Shown in pieces: positions 1-6,146 of a stretch of 16,284 nt of DNA; positions within the stretch are counted from its first letter, which is position 1; the number at the start of each line of letters is the position of its first letter. The position numbers were made by a program, and so were the translations under genes. Origin of the DNA: Oscillospiraceae bacterium. GTDB lineage: Bacteria; Bacillota; Clostridia; Oscillospirales; Oscillospiraceae. Under the pieces are notes generated by a model. That model searched no databases. It saw only the letters and a program-made list of their open reading frames with translations, and was not told where the DNA came from. Location: assembly GCA_031288675.1 (NCBI GenBank), contig JAITQY010000096.1, forward strand, positions 1 through 16,284. Reading direction: 5' to 3'.

Positions 1-1
1 C

Positions 2-283
2 TATGAGGGCTATGATTATCAGGACTTGGCGTTTAGATTTACGCACAAGATAACTCAGCCGCTGCTTGTTACGCTGCGCTCGGACGAGGACGCAGCGGCA
101 TTGGTTGCGCACAACGGGCAGGAGTTCAATTATGTTGTGGAGGGTACGGTGATAATTACGGTTGGAGATAAGGATATAGAACTTCACAAGGGAGACAGCA
201 TCTATTTTAACCCGCAGATACTGCACGGTCAGCGGCGCGGCGGTGATGGTCCGGCAACGTTCCTTACGGTGATAGCGGAATAA
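2..283 (+). CDS. Cupin-domain protein, C-terminal part (5' end outside window)
   Basis: The reading frame is open from the left edge (YEGYDYQDLAFRF...), so the 93 residues seen are the C-terminal end of a longer protein. A small beta-barrel cupin domain is visible: HNGQEFNYVVEG resembles cupin motif 1 and GDSIYFNPQILHG resembles motif 2, with a metal-binding-type His in each. Clostridial proteins with this kind of C-terminal cupin often carry an N-terminal XRE-type helix-turn-helix and act as regulators sensing a small ligand. That N-terminus is not in the window, so the regulator role is inference. The stop codon overlaps the next start as TAATG, which indicates translational coupling with the cysteine-rich protein downstream. 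A TTG at 26 could be mistaken for the start, but the frame clearly continues upstream of it. Confidence 0.75.
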   Translation, partial: YEGYDYQDLAFRFTHKITQPLLVTLRSDEDAAALVAHNGQEFNYVVEGTVIITVGDKDIELHKGDSIYFNPQILHGQRRGGDGPATFLTVIAE

Positions 284-576
284 TGGACGGCGATCGCAAG
301 GAGGTTTGGCGCGATAAGGAGTACTCGTTTTTCAGCCACAGGGAGTGCGAATACTTTCCGTGTCACGAGGATGTAAATACTGAGGATTTTAACTGCCTGT
401 TCTGCTATTGCCCGCTGTACGCGTTAGGCGATAAATGCGGAGGAACGTTCAGCTTTACTGAGCGCGGATATAAAAACTGCATGGGATGTACGCGTCCGCA
501 CGAGCGCGGTAACTACGGTGAAATAATCGCGAAATATCCCGAAATCGCGGAGCTTATCAAGCGGCAAAACGGTTAA
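283..576 (+). CDS. Cysteine-rich small domain protein (COG2158/PF04071-like)
   Basis: This 97-residue protein matches the cysteine-rich small domain family, thought to be a zinc-finger-like metal-binding module of unknown function. Eight cysteines are visible at residues 22, 27, 38, 41, 43, 52, 66 and 69, plus His28 and His73. The conserved blocks are FSHRECEYFPCH, EDFNCLFCYCPLY, CGGTF and the CxxC-xxPH block near the end. There is no signal peptide, so it is probably cytoplasmic. Its ATG overlaps the stop of the cupin gene (TAATG at 281-285), so the two are co-translated and probably work in the same process. Family members are found near corrinoid or acyl-CoA-synthetase genes in other genomes, but no such partner is visible here. 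The family assignment is fairly sure; the function is not known. Confidence 0.85.
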   Translation: MDGDRKEVWRDKEYSFFSHRECEYFPCHEDVNTEDFNCLFCYCPLYALGDKCGGTFSFTERGYKNCMGCTRPHERGNYGEIIAKYPEIAELIKRQNG

Positions 577-794
577 ATTCAGCAATAGGTGTGTTGTGAA
601 ATGTTTATGCTGAAAGTTCTTTAGCGAGTACAAGTGTTGCTTATGAACAAAACTGAACAGCAAGCAGAGGAACGGTTGCCCTCTTGCGGGCGTTATTTTG
701 AAGTATTGACGATGAAAAAACACGTTTTTGAGGGTTTGAACAGATTAATTTTCGATTTTGAAGCCTTGAAAACCTAATTTTTTTGAAAAAGTGC
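577..794. other. Intergenic stretch, no gene seen
   Basis: No supported gene was found between the Cys-rich gene and the glnN promoter. A modest hairpin is present at about 660-685 (AGAGG paired with CCTCT, extended by GCA/TGC across a bulge), followed by TTATTTT at 691-697. This could be a weak terminator for the cupin/Cys-rich operon. Minus-strand open frames across this interval have no ribosome site and no recognisable protein. Confidence 0.4.
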
Positions 795-823
795 TTGACA
801 AACAGAGAAATGCGTGTTATACT
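795..823 (+). promoter_or_regulatory. Sigma-A promoter of glnN
   Basis: TTGACA at 795-800, a 17-bp spacer, and TATACT at 818-823 preceded by TGT, giving an extended -10. This is close to perfect consensus. Transcription should start near 830, giving a leader of about 75 nt. Confidence 0.92.
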
Positions 824-834
824 ACAATCAAGTA

Positions 835-880
835 ACCGCAAAGGCGCGGAGAGCTTCAGCTCTTTGTGTCTTTTATTTTT
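835..880 (+). promoter_or_regulatory. Two small hairpins in the glnN leader
   Basis: CCGC/GCGG (about 837-849) is followed by AGAGC-TTCA-GCTCT at 850-863, then a T-rich run (TTTGTGTCTTTTATTTTT). The second hairpin resembles a weak attenuator. I do not recognise a known riboswitch here, so regulation is only a possibility. Confidence 0.3.
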
Positions 881-907
881 ATCTCATTTTTTAGGAGGAT
901 TTATAAA

Positions 908-3004
908 ATGCCTGATTTAGTAAAGCTGTACGGAAGTAAGGTATTTAACGACACGGTAATGCGTCAGCGTCTGCCGAAGCAGTCGTACAATGAGGTCAAG
1001 CGGGTGGCGCGCGATTATTCCGCGCTGACGCTTGATATTGCGAATTCGGTTGCGGCGTGTATGAAAGAGTGGGCGGTGGAGCAGGGTGTAACGCACTTCA
1101 CGCACTGGTTTCAGCCGATGACGGGTTCGACGGCGGAGAAGCATGACAGTTTTATCTCGCCGATAGGTCCTACAGGATCGCAGGCAATAGCGGAATTCAG
1201 TGGCAAGGAGCTTATCAAGGGTGAGCCGGACGCATCCAGTTTCCCGAGCGGCGGTATCCGCGCAACGTTTGAGGCTCGCGGCTATACGATTTGGGACGTT
1301 ACCAGTCCGGCGTTTATCAAAGGAAACGTGCTGTGTATCCCGACCGCATTTTGCTCCTACAGCGGCGAGGCGTTAGACCAGAAAACTCCGCTTCTGCGCA
1401 GTATGCAGGCAATCAACAAACAAGCGAAGCGCGTACTTAAAGTGTTAGGCACGGAGACGGAGGGCGTACTTACGACGGTAGGCGCGGAGCAGGAATATTT
1501 TATCGTGGACGACAGCGTGCTTGATAAGCGCCCTGACCTTCTTTACACGGGACGCACGCTTTTGGGAGCGCGTCCGCCGCGCGGACAAGAGATGGAAGAC
1601 CATTACTTCGGCGCGCTGAAGACGCGTATCGCGGAGTATATGGAGGACCTTGACGTTGAGCTGTGGAAGCTGGGCGTAACCAGTAAGACGCGCCATAACG
1701 AGGTTGCTCCGGCTCAGCACGAGCTTGCGCCGATTTTTTCTACGACCAATATCGCCGCAGACCATAACCAGTTAGTTATGGAGACCATTAAGACGGTCGC
1801 GCGCAAGCACGGACTTGCCGCGCTTCTTCACGAGAAGCCGTTTGCGGGCGTCAACGGTTCCGGCAAACACAACAACTGGGCTATCGGCACGGTAGAGGGC
1901 GAAAATCTGCTTGACCCGGGTGATACTCCGGCAAAGAACGCGCGGTTCCTGCTGTTCCTTGCGGCGATTATCAAGGCTGTTGACGAGTATCAGGATTTGC
2001 TGCGTATCTCTGTAGCGACGGCGGGTAACGACCACCGTCTCGGTGCGAACGAAGCTCCGCCCGCCATCATCTCAATGTTCGTAGGCGAGGAGCTTGACCA
2101 AGTGCTGCAAGCTATCAAGAACAGTCAGGAGTATGTGGGACCGGGCAAAATACCGATGAGTATCGGAGTAGACGCGCTGCCGTCAATACCGAAAGATACC
2201 ACCGACCGTAACCGCACGTCGCCGTTTGCGTTCACCGGAAACAAGTTTGAGTTCCGTATGCCGGGCAGCAACGTATCAATTTCGCTTGCCAATACGGTTC
2301 TGAATACTACGGTTGCGGAATCGCTGGCGTTCTTCGCGGAAATTCTGGAAAAAGAGAAGAAGCGCGATATTAACGAGCGCATCAAGCTGATTGTCCGCAA
2401 TACTATGGCGAAGCATGAGCGCATCATCTTTAACGGCAACAACTATGCTCCGGAATGGGTCGATGAGGCGAAAAAACGCGGACTGCTTAATCTGCAAAGC
2501 ACTGTCGAGGCTCTGCCGCTGTTCGTTGCGAAGAAGAATACGGAGCTGTTCGAGAAACACGGCGTATTAACTGAGGGCGAGGCGGAAAGCCGCCTTGAGC
2601 TTATGCTTGAGAACTATGCCAAGACGATACATTATGAGGCGCTGACGCTTATTGATATGGTACACCGCGACGTAGATCCGGCGGTAATCGCGTATGAGAC
2701 AGACGTAGCTAAACTTGCGAAGAAGCTTAAGGATCTCGGGCTTCCGAACGAGAATGAACTCTCGCTGCTGAAGAAGCTGACCGGACTTGGCGGCGCGTCA
2801 GCTAAGGCGCTCGCAAAACTTGAGGAGACGGTGGTCGTAGCGGAGGGCGGTAAAGATACGCTTGAAATAGCGACAAGATACCGCAAAGAGGTGTTTGCGT
2901 CAATGCAGGAACTTCGCGCTATCGCAGACGAATTAGAGATGGTAGTTGCATCCAAGCATTGGCCGTATCCGACCTACGGCGACATTCTCTACGGGGTAAG
3001 ATAA
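908..3004 (+). CDS. glnN: Type III glutamine synthetase
   Basis: This 698-residue cytoplasmic enzyme joins ammonia to glutamate using ATP to make glutamine. Its size is right for the GSIII family (about 700 residues), against about 450 for GSI. Family blocks appear in order: MTGSTAEKHDSF near residue 70, FPSGGIRATFEARGY near 111, GAEQEYF near 197, NEVAPAQHELAP near 263, NGSGKHNNW near 315, AGNDHRLGANEAPP near 375, and DRNRTSPFAFTGNKFEFR near 433, the last two holding nucleotide- and metal-site residues. The start at 908 is chosen because AGGAGG lies at 893-898 with ideal spacing and MPDLVKLYGSKVFND is the usual N-terminus. An upstream in-frame ATG at 866 has no ribosome site. The gene is monocistronic, with its own promoter and terminator. 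It is intact, unlike several other genes in the window. Confidence 0.97.
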   Translation: MPDLVKLYGSKVFNDTVMRQRLPKQSYNEVKRVARDYSALTLDIANSVAACMKEWAVEQGVTHFTHWFQPMTGSTAEKHDSFISPIGPTGSQAIAEFSGKELIKGEPDASSFPSGGIRATFEARGYTIWDVTSPAFIKGNVLCIPTAFCSYSGEALDQKTPLLRSMQAINKQAKRVLKVLGTETEGVLTTVGAEQEYFIVDDSVLDKRPDLLYTGRTLLGARPPRGQEMEDHYFGALKTRIAEYMEDLDVELWKLGVTSKTRHNEVAPAQHELAPIFSTTNIAADHNQLVMETIKTVARKHGLAALLHEKPFAGVNGSGKHNNWAIGTVEGENLLDPGDTPAKNARFLLFLAAIIKAVDEYQDLLRISVATAGNDHRLGANEAPPAIISMFVGEELDQVLQAIKNSQEYVGPGKIPMSIGVDALPSIPKDTTDRNRTSPFAFTGNKFEFRMPGSNVSISLANTVLNTTVAESLAFFAEILEKEKKRDINERIKLIVRNTMAKHERIIFNGNNYAPEWVDEAKKRGLLNLQSTVEALPLFVAKKNTELFEKHGVLTEGEAESRLELMLENYAKTIHYEALTLIDMVHRDVDPAVIAYETDVAKLAKKLKDLGLPNENELSLLKKLTGLGGASAKALAKLEETVVVAEGGKDTLEIATRYRKEVFASMQELRAIADELEMVVASKHWPYPTYGDILYGVR

Positions 3005-3057
3005 AGGTTGTGAAAGCGCGGCAACCGTAACCTTCGGGAAATCCCTGAATAAAAACT
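3005..3057 (+). other. Structured glnN 3' untranslated region
   Basis: Two more hairpins precede the terminator: GGTTG/CAACC at about 3006-3026, and TTCGGG-AAAT-CCC(T)GAA at about 3033-3049. They may protect the mRNA 3' end. No known RNA family was recognised. Confidence 0.35.
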
Positions 3058-3107
3058 CACAAGCTGAAAAGACGAATCTTCTCTATTTTCAGCTTGTGTT
3101 TTTTATT
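3058..3107. terminator. Bidirectional intrinsic terminator between glnN and the DUF1638 gene
   Basis: A 13-bp perfect stem (CACAAGCTGAAAA at 3058-3070 with its complement at 3086-3098) encloses a 15-nt loop. It is followed by TTTTTT on the plus strand and by AGTTTTTATT on the minus strand. It lies between convergent genes and can serve both. Confidence 0.93.
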
Positions 3108-3128
3108 AAACAATCAAGCAAGGCGGCA

Positions 3129-3719
3129 CTAAGGCATCACCTGACGGCACAGGGCAATGACATTTGCTTTGAAATAATCCAGATTAATCGGCTCGACTTC
3201 AATCGGAGTTTGGGTGAATTCAAAAAACTCGAATAAATCCTCATCGGAATATTCTAATATGCCGCTGTCGAGCAGTATAATCCTGTCAATGTAGCCGAAG
3301 TTCATTCGCGCGTCTACCTCGTCCCAGCCGTGACCGCCAAGGTAAATATCTTTCCATTGCCGTAAGCCGCCGAGTGTCAGGAAAAATATATTTTCGCCGC
3401 CGCTAAGCTGTTCTAACCGTTCCGGCGGAACGAACATCCCCATACAGTTGGAGGGCTTGGGCAGAATCGCGTTCAAATCCGCTGTGAGAGCCGGCATATT
3501 GGGATGGCACATGGAGCCGTACAAAAGCGCGGCAGGCTCTTTGGCGTCAGTAAGTTTGCCGCGAAGCGCGGACTCCAAAAGGTTGAAGTTAACGTCTAAC
3601 GCCGGAGGCAGGAAGTCCGCGAGTATCGCTGTGCCGAGTTCGCGCTCCAAGTCCGGACGTATGGCTTCCAGCTCGTATTTGAATATTCCGCAGGAGAGTA
3701 AGGGTACTGGTTTTTCCAT
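3129..3719 (-). CDS. DUF1638 family protein
   Basis: This 196-residue protein of unknown function fits the DUF1638 family. The hallmarks are the N-terminal LLSCGIFKYELEAI block (residues 8-21), a central LLYGSMCHPNMPAL block with a Cys-His pair, the NCMGMFVPPER block and the TLGGLRQWKDIYLG block, then IILLDSG and the C-terminal PINLDYFKANVIALC. It has no signal peptide or membrane segment, so it is probably cytoplasmic. GGAGG lies 6 nt before the ATG and supports the start. The DsbA-like gene ends 39 bp upstream on the same strand and no promoter was seen in the gap, so they form one transcript. In other organisms DUF1638 genes occur near corrinoid methyltransferase systems. Here the only partner is the thioredoxin-fold protein. 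Function unknown. Confidence 0.85.
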   Translation of the reverse strand: MEKPVPLLSCGIFKYELEAIRPDLERELGTAILADFLPPALDVNFNLLESALRGKLTDAKEPAALLYGSMCHPNMPALTADLNAILPKPSNCMGMFVPPERLEQLSGGENIFFLTLGGLRQWKDIYLGGHGWDEVDARMNFGYIDRIILLDSGILEYSDEDLFEFFEFTQTPIEVEPINLDYFKANVIALCRQVMP

Positions 3720-3758
3720 CGGTAACCTCCGCTTATTATTTGGGTAAAAGAGGCGTGT

Positions 3759-4292
3759 TCAGCTTTCTGCCGCTCTATCTGTAACATTTTGCAGGAAAGC
3801 CTCAAGCTGGCTGAACGTTATGCCTGCGCCCTCCGTTGAATCAAGGCGAACATCACCGCAAACGAGCGTCGGAACCGCCCAAACGGAGCAGTCATTGTAC
3901 GCGCGGCCGTTCGCCCCGCGAAGCAGATGAGCGAACTCTCCGTTTGTCAGCGCGGCTTCAAACGCGGCGGCGTCAGCGCCGGAGGCGAGCGCGCACTCCG
4001 CGAGTGCCGCAATATCTTCCGGATCGCGTTTGTCTTTATGGATAGCCGCGAACAGTGACCGGGAATATCCGTCAATGTTAAGTCCCTGATCCTTGAGATA
4101 CAGCGCGCCTATTGCCGTGAGGTCTGCATACGGGCGGTGGTAAGGTTCCTCGTCACGGGGATGAGCCTCTATCGGAATAAGCTCCGTGAGGCTGTCCGCT
4201 TGAGGGAACTTTGCGCGCAGCTGCTCGTAAAGCGCAAAGCCTTTCTCGCAGTAAGGGCAGGTGTAGTCGATGAAGAATTCGATTTTGGTCAT
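3759..4292 (-). CDS. DsbA/FrnE-like thioredoxin-fold oxidoreductase
   Basis: This 177-residue protein has a thioredoxin-fold N-terminus, KIEFFIDYTCPYCEKG, with the redox motif CPYC at Cys12-Cys15. A helical insertion follows, and AVPTLVCGD near residue 140 carries the cis-proline typical of the DsbA superfamily. No signal peptide is present, so unlike true DsbA it should act in the cytoplasm, as FrnE-like and 2-hydroxychromene-isomerase-like members do. The substrate is unknown. AGGAGA lies 8 nt before the ATG. A strong promoter is found at 4465-4493, leaving a long (about 165-nt) leader with tandem repeats. The DUF1638 gene follows in the same operon, suggesting the two proteins act together, perhaps in thiol or metal-centre chemistry; this is inference. 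Confidence 0.85.
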   Translation of the reverse strand: MTKIEFFIDYTCPYCEKGFALYEQLRAKFPQADSLTELIPIEAHPRDEEPYHRPYADLTAIGALYLKDQGLNIDGYSRSLFAAIHKDKRDPEDIAALAECALASGADAAAFEAALTNGEFAHLLRGANGRAYNDCSVWAVPTLVCGDVRLDSTEGAGITFSQLEAFLQNVTDRAAES

Positions 4293-4329
4293 TTGAAAGG
4301 TCTCCTTTTGTTGAGCAAATTAGGCGATA

Positions 4330-4367
4330 GGAGTTAGTCATTAGGAGTTAGTCGTTAGTCAATAGTC
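4330..4367. repeat. Tandem heptamer repeat in the dsbA-like leader
   Basis: The plus strand reads as 7-bp units GGAGTTA, GTCATTA, GGAGTTA, GTCGTTA, GTCAATA, then GTC. The 14-bp double unit is repeated at 4330-4343 and 4344-4357 with one difference. The tract lies in the transcribed leader, between promoter and ribosome site. Confidence 0.8.
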
Positions 4368-4439
4368 GGCGGTGGACGGGAGATGCACCCTATGAGGTGT
4401 TGGTTCGCATTATAGTTTCAGAGCCGTTAATTATTAAAT

Positions 4440-4452
4440 ATTAGTCACTAAT
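4440..4452. promoter_or_regulatory. Palindrome at the dsbA-like transcription start (possible operator)
   Basis: ATTAGT-C-ACTAAT, a perfect 6-1-6 inverted repeat, sits about 12-25 bp downstream of the -10 box on the minus strand. A second palindrome, CAGAG-A-CTCTG, lies inside the promoter spacer at about 4473-4483. Either could bind a repressor. The site shares TTAGTC with the heptamer tract. Confidence 0.35.
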
Positions 4453-4464
4453 CATTACACAAGT

Positions 4465-4493
4465 ATTATAGCACAGAGTCTCTGAGTTGTCAA
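4465..4493 (-). promoter_or_regulatory. Sigma-A promoter of the dsbA-like/DUF1638 operon
   Basis: On the minus strand, TTGACA (4493-4488), 17-bp spacer, TATAAT (4470-4465), with TG one base before the -10. All twelve hexamer bases match consensus. Confidence 0.93.
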
Positions 4494-4564
4494 GAGTTTA
4501 TCTGCGTGCAATCGTAAATTGTATACTTATATTACACAAACAAAAAAGAGAGGCGCGACAAATT

Positions 4565-4702
4565 ATGTTAATAGAAAGTGCAAACTGGGATATTTTGAAA
4601 AATAGGTTGCCGAATATTTACAACATTAGTTTTGATATTACCAGTAAAAAAACGTCCAATTCGAGTGACGGAACACAGCTCCGCAAGCTCAATGCAAGCT
4701 GA
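4565..4702 (+). CDS. Small orphan ORF, possibly a gene fragment cut by IS30
   Basis: A 45-residue frame begins at ATG 4565 (MLIESANWDILKNRLPNIYN...) and stops at 4702. That is a few bases before the putative inverted repeat of the IS30 element at about 4707. The upstream AGAGAGG is 11 nt from the ATG and is a poor to fair ribosome site. A longer frame from 4487 would overlap the -35 box of the divergent promoter and is less likely. A weak TATACT at about 4519 could be a -10 box but has no good -35. I do not recognise the protein. It may be the start of a gene truncated by the insertion, or not a gene at all. Confidence 0.25.
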   Translation: MLIESANWDILKNRLPNIYNISFDITSKKTSNSSDGTQLRKLNAS

Positions 4703-4750
4703 TTTTGCGATTTGAGCTTGATTTTGCGCCTGTTCGGGGGTGGTTTACCG

Positions 4751-5953
4751 TTAATTATGGCGGCGACAGGTTAGCTGGTAAATCTCACGGTTGAAAAGCT
4801 CTGCCGATGAACTCCAGTTGAGAATTTTGCGCGGATAGTTGTTCATCCAGCTTTGAGACTCCGCGACATCTCTTTCTGAGTAATTTTCAATCGGGCTGCC
4901 TTTCAGAATCCAGCGACGTACAAGTTTATTCGCGTTCTCGTTTGAACCGCGCTCATAGCTGCTGTAGGGATGGCAGTAGAGATCTTCGTGCCGCTCATCA
5001 GGTACTCGCCTATCGAACGCTGAAGTCCGGCATAGTCGGCTAACTCGCTGCCGTTATCTACCGTTATGCTCTTAAAAACTGAGGAAAAGAGATTGCCGTA
5101 CTGCCGTTTCAAAGTATCAAGGCAGCCAACAGCCGCCGCGGTTTTGTTGTCGGGCATCTTGAACATAATCTCGTAGCGTGTGAGCCGTTCCGTCAGCACG
5201 AGCAGTGTTCCCTTAGTTATCGCGGAGCCGTGAACGGTGTCCATCTCCCAATGACCGAAGGTGCCTCTAGCCGCAATTTTGGGCGGACGCTTCTCTATTG
5301 ATTCGCCCTTGGGCGGTCGCTTTGCTTGCGGTACTGCCGCCTATATTTGTGGCCGCAGGGCAGCTGAGAGCGCCGCAAACCGGGGAAAATATCGCCGCGG
5401 TCGATGTAGCTGTAAATCGTGTTCACAGACAGTTGTGTCTTGTATCCAGCTTTTTTCGCCCTGAGCCAGTGCGGCAGCTGGGGAGAAGCGTTTTTTGCTC
5501 ATAAGAGCTTCGAAGTACTGGCAAACTCATAGTCGTTGCCAATCTTCAAATCAGAGCCGCAGAGCTGCACATTCTCGCGGTACTGAGCTTCGGCGAGGTC
5601 GGCGCAATAGCGATAAACGGTTATTAGTTCATCGGTAAGTTGTTCGCAGGTGCCGTGCCGAATCTCAAGATACACCGCCTTCGGCGACTTTCCAAGAGCC
5701 TCCGCAATGTCTGCGACAGAGGTTTTCAGCTTGAGCATTTTCTCCAACGCTAGGCGTTCGGTGATTGTGAAGCGGGAATATTTGCGTACTCCCGGTTCCA
5801 CCGGGTAAGATTCGTCGGGAGAGAAAAACCACTTGCGCCCAACCTTCAAGGCGGAGCTGAACGCGCCGCGCCGGAGTGCTCGGGCAGCTTATCGCGATGT
5901 ACGCCGTGCAGCTTGGCATAATCCTTCAGCGGTATGAGATTGGTAGTTGGCAT
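4751..5953 (-). pseudogene. IS30-family transposase, at least five frameshifts
   Basis: Joining three minus-strand frames rebuilds a transposase of about 400 residues. It starts at ATG 5953 (PTTNLIPLKDYAKLHGV, an excisionase/MerR-like helix-turn-helix), followed by VGRKWFFSPDESYP and an HTH_38-type DNA-binding domain (TSVADIAEALGKSPKAVYLEIR). Then comes the DDE core: first Asp in GHWEMDTVHG near 5244, second Asp in ITVDNGSE near 5055, and the Glu in CHPYSSYERGSNENANK near 4960. The C-terminus is the usual SWMNNYPRKILNW block and the frame stops at 4751. Frames change near 5885, 5520, 5460, 5310 and 4980, mostly by single-base indels. All catalytic residues survive, so inactivation looks recent. 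GAGGTG precedes the ATG and a promoter lies at 5993-6021. Confidence 0.9.
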
Positions 5954-5992
5954 AGAGGGCACCTCGCCTTTATATAATATACTATGTTTTAT

Positions 5993-6021
5993 ATCATAGC
6001 ACTTTGATACTCCTCCGTCAA
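5993..6021 (-). promoter_or_regulatory. Promoter of the IS30 transposase
   Basis: Minus strand TTGACG (6021-6016), 17-bp spacer, TATGAT (5998-5993). The -35 overlaps the proposed terminal repeat. Confidence 0.75.
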
Positions 6022-6073
6022 GGCTTGAATTGTAACTTTTGTGTAAAAACATCCCTGTTACGGGCGACGATGG

Positions 6074-6118
6074 AACCCTGCCGCGACGTGCGTACATAGC
6101 AGCACATCGCGGCGGGTT
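6074..6118. repeat. 45-nt near-perfect palindrome downstream of the SLH gene
   Basis: Arms AACCC-T-GCCGCGA-C-GTGC (6074-6091) and GCAC-A-TCGCGGC-GGGTT (6102-6118) pair at 16 positions with one bulge and one mismatch around a 10-nt loop. Neither side is followed by a T-tract, so it is not a standard terminator. It could be a REP-like repeat or an mRNA 3'-end stabiliser for the SLH gene that ends at 6147. Confidence 0.75.
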
Positions 6119-6146
6119 TGCCAAGGGGAAAGGTTGCTCGAACTCG

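Larger units (their letters stand above)
4705..6036 (-). mobile_element. Decayed IS30-family insertion sequence
   Basis: An element of about 1.33 kb whose single gene is a broken IS30-type transposase. Imperfect terminal inverted repeats are proposed: GCGATTTGAG-CTTGA at 4707-4721 (plus strand) and TACAATTCAAGCCTTGA read on the minus strand from 6034 to 6018. They match at about 11 of 16 positions with most differences being transitions. The -35 box of the transposase promoter lies inside the right-hand repeat, as is common in IS elements. Target-site duplication was not resolved, so the exact ends may be off by several bases. Confidence 0.7.

Noticed and set aside
641..841. 66-residue minus-strand ORF upstream of glnN
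   Set aside because: No ribosome site, overlaps the glnN promoter, and the composition looks random.
866..907. Upstream in-frame start for glnN
   Set aside because: No ribosome site before 866, whereas AGGAGG precedes ATG 908 and matches the usual GSIII N-terminus.
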